This document shows, in pieces, positions 17,870-25,883 of a stretch of DNA of 64,000 nucleotides. The notes beneath the pieces are model-generated. The model was given only the letters and a program-made list of their open reading frames with translations. It was not told the DNA's origin and made no database searches. The DNA is from Phocaeicola faecalis. Its GTDB lineage: Bacteria > Bacteroidota > Bacteroidia > Bacteroidales > Bacteroidaceae. The stretch's first letter is position 1, and each line of letters starts with the position of its first letter. The position numbers were made by a program, and so were the translations under genes. The DNA is taken from assembly GCF_021730445.1 (NCBI RefSeq), contig NZ_JADNRM010000008.1, positions 1 through 64,000 of the forward strand. Reading direction: 5' to 3'.

Positions 17870-19570
17870 ATGAAGTGGAATACTAAGAGTTTATTATTTA
17901 TAGCGTGTGTCGGCTTGGCAGGAAGTGCTCTTTTCAGTTTTAGCAAAGGCGATGACCGTAACTTTCAGATAGCTAAGAACCTGGATATCTTCAATGCGGT
18001 ATTCAAGGAACTGGATATGTTCTATGTGGATACGATTGATCCCGAAAAGGTAATCAATTATAGCATCGAGGCGATGCTTGCACAGACCGACCCTTATACG
18101 GAGTATTATCCTGAAGAGGACAACACACTGAAAGAAATGACCAGTGGAAAGTTCGGCGGTATCGGTTCTATTATCCGTTATTACACTCCTCGCAAGCGTG
18201 TTGCCATTATCGAGCCTTCGGAAGGAAGTCCGGCAGCCGAAGCCGGTTTGCAGGCGGGAGATATTATTATGGAGATAAACGGCAAGGACATGGCACAGGG
18301 AGACAGAACGCCCAACGAACTGACTTCTTATGTCAGTGACAATCTGCGTGGCGAACCCGGCACTACTTGTGTGCTGAAGTTGGAACGCCCCACGGCAGAC
18401 AGCACTTATGTGCCGTTGGAATTGAAGATTACGCGCGGAACCATCCGCACCAATCCTGTCCCTTACTATGGCATGGTAGATGAGAATATAGGCTATATTG
18501 CCATCAGTACTTTTGCTATCGAAGGATGTTCCAAGGATATAAAGAAAGCGTTGATTGAGTTGAAGCAGCAGGGAGCGGCTTCTATTGTTCTCGATTTGCG
18601 TGGAAATGGTGGAGGACTATTGGGCGAAGCTGTGAATGTGGTAAACTTCTTTGTGCCGAAAGGCAAAGAAATAGTAGTGACTAAGGGCAAGATTAAGCAA
18701 GCCGGCAGCATTTATAAGACATCCAATGAGCCGATAGATACGGAAATTCCTTTGGCCGTGCTGGTAGATGGTGCTACGGCATCGGCAGCCGAAATCGTTT
18801 CCGGTTCTTTGCAGGACCTTGACCGTGCTGTGATTGTGGGTAACCGCACCTATGGAAAGGGTTTGGTACAAGTTCTGCGTGAACTTCCTTATAATAGTAG
18901 CATGAAGGTGACAACTGCCAAATATTACATTCCCAGCGGACGCTGTATTCAGGCCATTGATTATGCCAAACGCAATGCCGACGGTTCGGTGGCACGCATT
19001 CCTGACAGTCTGACTACTGTATTTCATACGGCTGTGGGACGTGAGGTGCGCGATGGCGGTGGTATCCGTCCCGATGTAGAAGTCAAGGCAGAGCGTTTCC
19101 CCAATATCATGTTCTACTTGTTGAATGATGATATGATTTTTGATTACGCCACCCAGTACTGCATTAAGCATCCCGGCATTGGTGAAGTGAAAGACTTCTC
19201 AGTAACAGATGCCGACTATAATGATTTCAAGCAGATGTTGAAGAAGCGCAATTTTACTTATGACCGCCAAAGTGAGAAATCGCTGAAGAACTTGAAGGAG
19301 ATTGCCGAGTTTGAAGGTTATATGGAAGGGGCATCCGAAGAATTTGCAGCTTTGGAAAAGAAACTGACGCATAATCTGGACCATGAGTTGAATCGTTTCT
19401 CCAAGCAGATAAGGAAAGCGATAGCCGAAGAAATCGTGAAACGTCATTATTTCCAGCGTGGTGTGATATTGGAACGCATGAAAGATGACGCTGACTTGAC
19501 TCAGGCTATCAAAACATTAAAAGACAAAGAAGGATATATTAAAATCCTGTCTGTCCCGACAGATAAATAA
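17870..19570 (+). CDS. S41-family C-terminal processing protease (CtpA-like)
   Basis: A 566-aa periplasmic serine protease. The N-terminal hydrophobic segment (SLLFIACVGLAGSALFSF) is a signal anchor. A PDZ domain follows at about residues 85-170 (GGIGSIIRYY, AGLQAGDIIMEINGK). The S41 core has DLRGNGGGLLGEAVNVV, then the nucleophile region DGATASAAEIVSG and the base lysine in RTYGKGLVQ. The last 150 residues are helical and charged. Such proteases trim envelope proteins at their C-termini. The gene lies 43 bp after the PfkB kinase and ends at a long hairpin. Confidence 0.9.
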   Translation: MKWNTKSLLFIACVGLAGSALFSFSKGDDRNFQIAKNLDIFNAVFKELDMFYVDTIDPEKVINYSIEAMLAQTDPYTEYYPEEDNTLKEMTSGKFGGIGSIIRYYTPRKRVAIIEPSEGSPAAEAGLQAGDIIMEINGKDMAQGDRTPNELTSYVSDNLRGEPGTTCVLKLERPTADSTYVPLELKITRGTIRTNPVPYYGMVDENIGYIAISTFAIEGCSKDIKKALIELKQQGAASIVLDLRGNGGGLLGEAVNVVNFFVPKGKEIVVTKGKIKQAGSIYKTSNEPIDTEIPLAVLVDGATASAAEIVSGSLQDLDRAVIVGNRTYGKGLVQVLRELPYNSSMKVTTAKYYIPSGRCIQAIDYAKRNADGSVARIPDSLTTVFHTAVGREVRDGGGIRPDVEVKAERFPNIMFYLLNDDMIFDYATQYCIKHPGIGEVKDFSVTDADYNDFKQMLKKRNFTYDRQSEKSLKNLKEIAEFEGYMEGASEEFAALEKKLTHNLDHELNRFSKQIRKAIAEEIVKRHYFQRGVILERMKDDADLTQAIKTLKDKEGYIKILSVPTDK

Positions 19571-19605
19571 CAGATTTTCTTTCGGAAAACCCATAAACAG
19601 GGGTG

Positions 19606-19666
19606 AAAAAGGTGATGGCAGTACTTTCTTTCCTATTTGGAAAAGAGTGCTGCCATCACCTTTTTT
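19606..19666 (+). terminator. Terminator after the S41 protease
   Basis: AAAAAGGTGATGGCAG pairs with CTGCCATCACCTTTTTT across an internal region that contains a small secondary stem. A U-rich tract follows. Confidence 0.75.
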
Positions 19667-19683
19667 CTTCTCCCCAATATCTG

Positions 19684-19768
19684 TTTCGATTAAAACTCCC
19701 CACGTTTTTGAAAAAGGCTTAAGTCTTTTTCGGAAACTCTTTGGTCTTTTCTCAAAACTTGCAGAATG
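19684..19768. repeat. 21-bp T-tract/A-tract repeat array upstream of cassette 1
   Basis: Four consecutive units start at 19684, 19705, 19726 and 19747. Each has a T-run, 2-3 bases, an A-run, then about 10 variable bases ending near GTC. The first three units are exactly 21 bp. The same array type lies before cassettes 2 and 3 and inside composite repeats B and C. Confidence 0.7.
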
Positions 19769-19888
19769 CGCCATTATGATACGTTGACATCCGTTAAGAT
19801 TTACGGAACAGAAGTAAAACAAACACTTGATGATGCTTAATCTATTGGGAACGTGGTGAATAAGGTTTTGGGAGAAAGAAGAAAAAAA

Positions 19889-19913
19889 GTGTATCTCTTA
19901 CTAAGAGATGCAC
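19889..19913. repeat. Single recombination site left upstream of cassette 1
   Basis: This 25-bp site carries the core ATCTCTTACTAAGAGAT and is identical to the right repeat of switch 2 (25241-25265). The left flank (GAAGAAAAAAA) matches the outer left flank of switch 2 and the right flank (GAACGCAACCC) matches its outer right flank. The partner repeat and the ~150-bp promoter segment present in switches 2 and 3 are missing. No TAnnTTTG box with a suitable -33 is seen between here and 19987. Confidence 0.85.
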
Positions 19914-19986
19914 CGAACGCAACCCTTTTTTAAGGGTTTGAAAAATGTGTAATTATCTGAAATAGAGACGATAAAAAGAGAGTACA

Positions 19987-20484
19987 ATGGACTACCTGTT
20001 CCTACATCGCGACAAGCGCACTTTTACTTCCGAAAGGCAGAAGAATCTGCTCTTCCGGGCTGCCCATCTTTACTGGGAGCAGCAGTTTGCAGGTCACGAA
20101 ATGGAGAAAGCAAGAAAAGTCGATTGTGAGCTATATAAATATGTATTGTACTATTTGGAAGTTCGCCAGGTGTTCCTTGATCCGAAGCTCTCACTGAATA
20201 AGTTGAGCGATATGATTGAGACGAACCAGACTTATCTGTCCAATGTGGTGAACCGCTACTTCGGTTGCCACCTGAAGGATTTGCTGAACAAGTACCGGGT
20301 GGAATATGCCAAGGAACTGCTCCGTTCGGACACATATACGCTAGATGAGCTGCCCCAACATTGCGGATTCCTGTCACGAAGCACATTCTACGCCGCTTTT
20401 AAGAAGATGACGGGCGCCTCTCCAAAAAAATATATGAAACAAGAACAGAGGGCTGTGCCCTCAGAACTGATAGAATATGTATAA
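19987..20484 (+). CDS. AraC-type HTH protein of surface cassette 1
   Basis: A 165-aa DNA-binding protein without a sensor domain. The two AraC helix-turn-helix motifs span residues ~65-155 (LSLNKLSDMIETNQTYLSNVVNRYFG, then LDELPQHCGFLSRSTFYAAFKKMTGASPKKY). The N-terminus (MDYLFLHRDKRTFTSERQK) is conserved with the proteins at 25339 and 30457. It lies 44 bp before the lipoprotein gene, and the same pair order occurs three times, so the two genes probably form one transcript. A local regulator of its own lipoprotein or of sister loci is a reasonable inference. With the promoter segment deleted, this copy may be silent. Confidence 0.8.
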   Translation: MDYLFLHRDKRTFTSERQKNLLFRAAHLYWEQQFAGHEMEKARKVDCELYKYVLYYLEVRQVFLDPKLSLNKLSDMIETNQTYLSNVVNRYFGCHLKDLLNKYRVEYAKELLRSDTYTLDELPQHCGFLSRSTFYAAFKKMTGASPKKYMKQEQRAVPSELIEYV

Positions 20485-20497
20485 CCAATTTTAGTTT

Positions 20498-20517
20498 TTT
20501 AAATTTATAAATTTAAA
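20498..20517. promoter_or_regulatory. 20-bp AT palindrome between HTH and lipoprotein genes, cassette 1
   Basis: TTTAAATTTATAAATTTAAA is a perfect palindrome just upstream of the lipoprotein start. The whole spacer is essentially identical in all three cassettes. It could be a regulator-binding site or an RNA hairpin that controls translation or stability. Confidence 0.6.
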
Positions 20518-20528
20518 GTTTTTCTATT

Positions 20529-23500
20529 ATGAACAAAAAGTTTTTAAGTGCAATCCTGTTCGGAGCCTTGATGGTTTCGTCAACAGGAACATTCGTGTCT
20601 TGTAAAGACTATGATGACGACATCAAGGACTTGCAGGAGCAAATCGACAAGCAGAAAACTGACCTGAGCGATAAGGTCACTGCCATTGAATCTTCTATCG
20701 CCAGCCTGCAAACGGCTCAGACCGGCTTGGAAGGCAAAATAGCAGAAGTGAAAGATGCCGCTGAAAAGGCTGCTTTGGAAGCTCAGAAGACTGCCATTGC
20801 TGCAGCTGCAGAAGAACTCGCCGGTGTAAAGGCAGAGTTGGAAGCTGCTATCACTAAATTGCAGACTGCAACCGATGAGGAAATTCAGGCTGTAAAAGGT
20901 GATATTACAGAAATCGAAGCTTCTATTGCTGAAGTAAATGGTAAAATCAATGCTTTGCAGGCATTTCAGACAACTACCGAAGAAACTTTAGCTGCTTTGG
21001 CTGATGCTGATACTAAATTGGCAGGCACACTGACTGCATTGGATGCTGAAGTGAAAGCCAATAAGGTAGCTATCGGTAAAAATGAAGCTGCTATCGATGC
21101 TCAGAAAAAGGCTTTGGAAGCCTATATCTTGTCAAACGATGAGGCTGTAGCTGCCAACAAGACTGCCATTGAAGGCATTCTGGTTACATTGGATGAACAA
21201 CAGGAAATCTTGGATGGCCTGAAAGCATTCGATGTGAAAGAAACTCAAGATGCTATTGCAGCTATCCAGGCTACACTGGAAACTATGGCTACTGAACTGA
21301 CAACCTTGTCTAATCAGATTTCAGCAATCAACTCCAACTTGGATTTGGTTTGGGCTGCTATTGCCAAAGGTGTAACTCACGTTTCTCTGTATGCTTCGGC
21401 TAACGGTGCTATCATTAATGGTGAAAATGTGACACTTGGTGCAGCCAACATTGAACTGCTTTCTGCTAAATCAATCGCTGACTGGACTTTCGGTGAAGGA
21501 ATGCCGGGTGCTGTTAAATTCACTAAGGGTGAAAGAAGCAAACTGAGAGCTACCTTGGTTGTTCGCGTTTCTCCCGTTACTGCAACTTTAAATGCAGGAG
21601 ACATTCACTTTATCAGTACTCAACTGGACGGTACTACTCCGGTAGACTTGGTTGAAAAAGGTTTGGTGAAAGTAACAGGTATAGAGGCTTACAAAGGTGA
21701 AGTATTGTCACGCGCCGGTATTTCAGCAACAGGATTGTGGACTGTAAACTTGGAAGTGGGTGATAAATATGATGAAACTGCTTATGACAAGGCTACAACC
21801 GTTGTTAAATCAGAAGAAGGATATGACTATAGTGGAAAAGCTGATATGACTTTAGACACTAAAGAAAAGTCTATTTTATTTGCGGTGAAGGTTGCTGATA
21901 CAGACAATGCTGCCAGAGCTGCAGTATCTGAATATGCTTTAGCGTTTACAAAAGACAATTCTGAAGCGAAGGCAGAACTTGAATTCAATGTATGGGCCGG
22001 AACTGATGGTTGGAAAGTTGCTAGTTTGCACAACCGCTATGAACGTAGTGAAGAAGATGCTACTACTACTGCTCCTGCAGAATATAAGTGGATAGACACT
22101 CCTGCTGCCATTCCTGTATTTGAAGGTGCATTGGCTAATGTAGAAAAAGATGCTTCAGACAACCGCCAGTCTAAATGCTTGAATACAGCTAAGACAGCAG
22201 TTGAAAAACCGGTTGTGTCTTCTACTGCAAATTCATTCAAAGTGAAATTGACAGACGATATGTTGGCATCAGCTACTCATTTCTATGTGGTATTGGATAA
22301 AGAACGTGCTTTGTCTTCAGACGATTCTGAAATCAAGACTTGGACAAAACTTTATGAACCGAACATTACCGGTATCAATACTGTATATGATGTGAAGACT
22401 ACAGGTGGCGAGGCAACAATCGGTTTCACTATCAATGACATCAATGACGTTATCGGTTTCCGTGTTTACGCTGTAAACTCTAACGGTACTTTGGTTGACC
22501 CGGATGGTCGTGCATTCTATGTACGCGTAGGTGCTGTTACAGATGTAATCTCTGCTAAGACAACTATCATTGCAGATGCTAATGTCGCTTACGATAAGAA
22601 CTTATCTGGTAAGGTTGACGTTGCAGCTGAAATGAAGGAGAAGTATGCTGAGGCAAAAGGTACAATTGCCGGTGTTGACTTTGTAACTGATAAAGTTTAT
22701 ATCGCTTCTTACCCAAATTCTAAATCACCAGCATTTGATGTTAAATTTGAAATGCAGGATGGTACTGTTAAGAGCATTGCTGACTTTAAGGGTAAGGAGT
22801 TGAAAGAACTTGCTAAGGTTAAGAGTATTTATACTACTCGTGTAGATGGAATAAATGTTACAGAATATGTTGACGACCAAGTTTATAACGGTACTATCAG
22901 CTTTAAGAATGATAAAGATGTAGCTATTGCTACTCTGAATGTTTCTATGACTAAGGTTGTTCCGACTACTTTGCCTGCAGGTACTGCATGGAAGGAAAAT
23001 CAATTGCAAGCTGACAAGAAGACATACTTGTGCTATGTTATTCCTAATGCATTTACTCCTGTAACTGCTACCGAAGCTACAATGAAGACCAATGAAATGT
23101 TCAATGTTGATGCCACTATCAGTGCTGTCAATAAGTACACATTCTTCTTCACTACCAACAATCCGATTGTAAATAGAAAGGTTGAAGGTTTCGGTAATAC
23201 TGTTTTGAGCCTTGATAAATCTAAGGATGAATTTGCAATGATTGATGATGTAACTCCTTATGATGTAGTCGTTAAGTACAACTATGGTAAGGTTTCATCT
23301 AAGACTCCTACTCAGGATATTGTAATAGATAATGAAGCAGATGGCTGGAAGGCTATTTATAGCAATATTTATGGCAAGTCTTATACATTCGATTGGGCAG
23401 GTGATACCTATAAAGCACTCGCACAAAATATAAAATATGGTGTAGACTTCAAGTACATGAATGGTAAGGATGTTGTCACTTTGGATAATGTAATCAAAGG

Positions 23501-23792
23501 CAAGAGCTCTTATTACGCCATCTATGATGCAGTATTGGCTGAGGCAAAAGGCTTGAAGATTATACCTGAGAAATGTTCTTTCGTAACAGTTTCAACAGGC
23601 GAAATTTCTGAATACTTCGGAATTAGTTGGAGTGCTGATGGTAAAACACCTGAATATTTGGAAGCTCTTAAGAAGGATTCTAATATTGGTGCCAATGTTC
23701 CTTCTATATTGAAGATTACAGTTCAGGATTGCTTTGGTAACGAACGTGTAATTGAAATGAACATGACAGTTGTTCCTAACGTTGCAAAATAA
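20529..23792 (+). CDS. Large surface lipoprotein of cassette 1 (S-layer-like family)
   Basis: A 1087-aa lipoprotein. The signal peptide MNKKFLSAILFGALMVSS ends at the lipobox TFVSC and is followed by KDYDDDIKDL, an acidic stretch typical of Bacteroidetes surface-export signals. Residues ~30-270 are a long alanine-rich coiled coil (LQTAQTGLEGKIAEVKDA, ANKVAIGKNEAAIDAQKKAL). The remaining ~800 residues are beta-rich, Thr/Val/Lys-rich and without recognised domains. The first 36 residues are nearly identical to the proteins at 25884 and 30999 while the bodies diverge. The pattern fits the phase-variable S-layer-type proteins described in B. thetaiotaomicron (BT1927 family), but homology was not tested. 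No promoter segment is present upstream. Confidence 0.75.
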   Translation: MNKKFLSAILFGALMVSSTGTFVSCKDYDDDIKDLQEQIDKQKTDLSDKVTAIESSIASLQTAQTGLEGKIAEVKDAAEKAALEAQKTAIAAAAEELAGVKAELEAAITKLQTATDEEIQAVKGDITEIEASIAEVNGKINALQAFQTTTEETLAALADADTKLAGTLTALDAEVKANKVAIGKNEAAIDAQKKALEAYILSNDEAVAANKTAIEGILVTLDEQQEILDGLKAFDVKETQDAIAAIQATLETMATELTTLSNQISAINSNLDLVWAAIAKGVTHVSLYASANGAIINGENVTLGAANIELLSAKSIADWTFGEGMPGAVKFTKGERSKLRATLVVRVSPVTATLNAGDIHFISTQLDGTTPVDLVEKGLVKVTGIEAYKGEVLSRAGISATGLWTVNLEVGDKYDETAYDKATTVVKSEEGYDYSGKADMTLDTKEKSILFAVKVADTDNAARAAVSEYALAFTKDNSEAKAELEFNVWAGTDGWKVASLHNRYERSEEDATTTAPAEYKWIDTPAAIPVFEGALANVEKDASDNRQSKCLNTAKTAVEKPVVSSTANSFKVKLTDDMLASATHFYVVLDKERALSSDDSEIKTWTKLYEPNITGINTVYDVKTTGGEATIGFTINDINDVIGFRVYAVNSNGTLVDPDGRAFYVRVGAVTDVISAKTTIIADANVAYDKNLSGKVDVAAEMKEKYAEAKGTIAGVDFVTDKVYIASYPNSKSPAFDVKFEMQDGTVKSIADFKGKELKELAKVKSIYTTRVDGINVTEYVDDQVYNGTISFKNDKDVAIATLNVSMTKVVPTTLPAGTAWKENQLQADKKTYLCYVIPNAFTPVTATEATMKTNEMFNVDATISAVNKYTFFFTTNNPIVNRKVEGFGNTVLSLDKSKDEFAMIDDVTPYDVVVKYNYGKVSSKTPTQDIVIDNEADGWKAIYSNIYGKSYTFDWAGDTYKALAQNIKYGVDFKYMNGKDVVTLDNVIKGKSSYYAIYDAVLAEAKGLKIIPEKCSFVTVSTGEISEYFGISWSADGKTPEYLEALKKDSNIGANVPSILKITVQDCFGNERVIEMNMTVVPNVAK

Positions 23793-23833
23793 TAGTTTTT
23801 AGAGCAGGTTTTAAAAACTATTCCTAATAAAGC

Positions 23834-23867
23834 TTACCCTCGTCGCAAATAATTGTGGCGGGGGTAA
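23834..23867 (+). terminator. Terminator after the cassette 1 lipoprotein
   Basis: TTACCCTCGTCGC pairs with GTGGCGGGGGTAA around a short AT loop and is followed by eight T. Confidence 0.75.
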
Positions 23868-23956
23868 TTTTTTTAGGAGCTCCTTTATGGAAAGACTTAT
23901 GATAAGCTTGCTTAATATTTCCTCGATAATAATCTTATAGGTGCCCATTTGATATT

Positions 23957-24640
23957 ACGGAACCTGACACTTCAGGCATATATATGTAGGCTTACGCGTA
24001 CGTACGTGTAGGCCTATACGTATATACGTGTGGCCCGATGCGTACGTACGTGCAGGCCTATGCCACCGTATGTGTAGCCCGATGCGTACACTACAGTGGA
24101 TAATGCTGTCGTTTCGTGCGTAGGGGCGAGGTTTGCTCGCCCGAAAACAGTTTGTTTTGTGTCTTCGGGCAGGCGAACCCTGCCCCTACAGCTGACGATG
24201 GGATAGCCCGGTTTAGTTTTGACACACTCCCATGCTGCAAAAAAGACCTTGAAGTTTTCAAAAAAGCTCGGTATGTTTCTTAAAAACTTCAGCACCTTTT
24301 TTTAAAAGCCCGGCATGTTTTTCATGTAGGGGCAGATGGGAGTTTCCCCTCATGAAGCCGGTCATTCCCTCTTCTCCCTTCATCCCTACATTTTAATGAA
24401 TGCACACTGGCTATCAGATGGTTAAAGATGACAGCACATCCCCTCATCCTCCCTTCAGCCGCGCTTTCCAGGTCCTTTCACAATCTGCCTTCAGTATTTG
24501 TCCCGTCGGAAGAAATTCTACAAATGAAGGGAGGCTGAAAGGGTGATGACGAGACGTCCCTTCACTACCGGAGCCCCATCAACAGGGCGTTTCAGCAACG
24601 AATGAAAGGTGTAAGGAAGAAGCAGATTTCTGCTTGTAGG
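23957..24640. repeat. Composite intergenic repeat, copy B
   Basis: Three modules lie in order. Module 1 (about 23978-24110) is five 22-bp units of the type TGTAGGCCTATACGTATATACG. Module 2 (about 24236-24325) is a 21-bp T-tract/A-tract array of about four units. Module 3 (about 24326-24640) is the hairpin-prone block also seen in copies A and C. Copy C at 57877-58440 has the same order, and in both the fourth 22-bp unit is the odd one (ACCGTATG). A GTAGGGGC palindrome (24120-24189) interrupts the copy between modules 1 and 2. No gene is seen. Confidence 0.75.
24120..24189. repeat. Palindromic GTAGGGGC...GCCCCTAC element
   Basis: GTAGGGGCGAGGTTTGCTCG pairs with CAGGCGAACCCTGCCCCTAC reversed. 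The outer ends are identical to the element at 169-253 while the inner arms differ, and compensating changes keep the stem. Confidence 0.7.
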
Positions 24641-24859
24641 GTGAAAAAACACAGTTAGTTTATCACTGCTATCGCAAATGGGTGGCTTTGTTGGATATTG
24701 ACTGGTTATTAGCCCCATCCAAAGGCGATGGATTGTAGAAAGATTATCCTCGTGGATGGATTATACAATAGAAGACTCTGCCGAAATCAGGAACAAATAT
24801 TCGATTCGGCAGAGGGAATGGTCAAATTAGCAACTATATGATTTTTCAAATGCTTCGGC
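24641..24859. other. Intergenic stretch with one inverted repeat
   Basis: No gene is recognised. CTCTGCCGAA at 24776-24785 pairs with TTCGGCAGAG at 24805-24814. Short in-frame stretches here do not resemble a known family. Confidence 0.4.
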
Positions 24860-24943
24860 TTTTGCGAAAAGTTCTATGTCTTTTTGAAAAAGACTTAAGT
24901 CTTTTTCGGAAACTCTTTGGTCTTTTCCAAAAACTTCAAGGTC
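24860..24943. repeat. 21-bp T-tract/A-tract repeat array upstream of cassette 2
   Basis: Units start at 24860, 24881, 24902 and 24923, all 21 bp, each with a T-run, 2-3 bases, an A-run and an end in GTC. The downstream 120 bp (TTATGATACGTTGACATCCG onward) is nearly identical to that at cassette 1. Confidence 0.75.
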
Positions 24944-25064
24944 TTTCCATTATGATACGTTGACATCCGTTAAGATTTACAGAGCAGGACTAAAACAAAC
25001 ATTTGATGATGCTTAATCTATTGGGAATGTGATGAATAAAATTGGGGGAGGAAGAAGAAAAAAA

Positions 25065-25265
25065 GTGCATCTCTTAGTAAGAGATACACTTTTCGCTGCA
25101 AATTTACACAAAGTTTTGATAATTAAAACTTTTTGAGAAGAAAAATCACAGGCCAAATGCAAAAATATCTTTAGTCTTAAGTTGTAGGACAGTTTTTTAT
25201 CGGCTTAAACAATTAATAATAAAGCGGTTATGTGCGTTCGGTGTATCTCTTACTAAGAGATGCAC
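25065..25265. promoter_or_regulatory. Invertible promoter segment of cassette 2 (OFF orientation)
   Basis: Perfect 25-bp inverted repeats at 25065-25089 and 25241-25265 bound a 151-bp AT-rich interior. Each repeat has the core ATCTCTTA-G/C-TAAGAGAT, which is itself palindromic except for its central base. The interior contains a promoter pointing left (25099-25106), away from the HTH and lipoprotein genes. This is the architecture of Bacteroides phase-variable promoters flipped by a site-specific recombinase. No intact recombinase gene is in the window. Confidence 0.85.
25099..25106 (-). promoter_or_regulatory. Leftward -7 box inside switch 2
   Basis: On the minus strand TAAATTTG is an exact TAnnTTTG box with a T-rich GTTTT about 18 bp upstream. 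Transcription would start at the left repeat and run away from the cassette. After inversion it would face the HTH gene. Confidence 0.65.
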
Positions 25266-25338
25266 TGAACGCAACCCTTTTTTAAGGGTTTGGAAAATGT
25301 GTATTTATCTGAAAAAGAGACGATAAAAAGAGAGTACA

Positions 25339-25839
25339 ATGGACTACCTGTTTCTACACCGCGACAAGCGCACCTTTACTTCCGAAAGGCAGAAGAACCT
25401 GCTTTTCCGGGCTGCCCATCTTTATTGGGAACAGAAGTATGCGGGCAATGCAGTGTTTCCGAAAAGGAAGGTCGATTGTGAGCTATATAAATATGTATTG
25501 TACTATTTGGAAGTGCGCCAGGTGTACCTTGACCCGAAGCTTTCTTTGAAGAAGCTTAGCGAAATGATTGAAACGAATCAGACCTATCTGTCGAACGTGG
25601 TAAACCGCTATTTCGGTTGCCACCTGAAAGATTTGGTGAACACATACCGCGTGGAATATGCCAAAGAACTGCTCCGCTCAGGCAAATGTCCGTTGGAGGA
25701 GCTGCCCCAACGCTGCGGGTTTCTGTCGCGAAGTACATTTTATACCTCCTTTAAAAAGGTGACGGGTGTCTCTCCCAAAAGATATATGAAACAAGAACAG
25801 AGGGCGATACAGTCCTCAGAACCAATAGAATATGTATAA
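25339..25839 (+). CDS. AraC-type HTH protein of surface cassette 2
   Basis: A 166-aa paralogue of the protein at 19987, nearly identical over most of its length (MDYLFLHRDKRTFTSERQKN). It differs in a short patch near residues 35-42 (YAGNAVFPKRK) and near the C-terminus. The two HTH motifs are intact (LSLKKLSEMIETNQTYLSN, LEELPQRCGFLSRSTFYTSF). The gene starts 73 bp after the right repeat of switch 2 and lies 44 bp before the lipoprotein gene, so the invertible promoter would drive both. Confidence 0.8.
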   Translation: MDYLFLHRDKRTFTSERQKNLLFRAAHLYWEQKYAGNAVFPKRKVDCELYKYVLYYLEVRQVYLDPKLSLKKLSEMIETNQTYLSNVVNRYFGCHLKDLVNTYRVEYAKELLRSGKCPLEELPQRCGFLSRSTFYTSFKKVTGVSPKRYMKQEQRAIQSSEPIEYV

Positions 25840-25852
25840 CCAATTTTAGTTT

Positions 25853-25872
25853 TTTAAATTTATAAATTTAAA
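25853..25872. promoter_or_regulatory. 20-bp AT palindrome between HTH and lipoprotein genes, cassette 2
   Basis: Same perfect palindrome and spacer as at 20498 and 30968. Confidence 0.6.
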
Positions 25873-25883
25873 GTTTTTCTATT

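Noticed and set aside
23978..24325. Short regular repeats that could suggest a CRISPR array
   Set aside because: Units are directly contiguous at 21-22 bp, with no unique spacers and no cas genes nearby.
25090..25240. Rightward promoter at TATCTTTA inside switch 2 (would mean ON)
   Set aside because: The box departs from TAnnTTTG at its last base and has no TTTG at proper spacing. The leftward TAAATTTG is exact.
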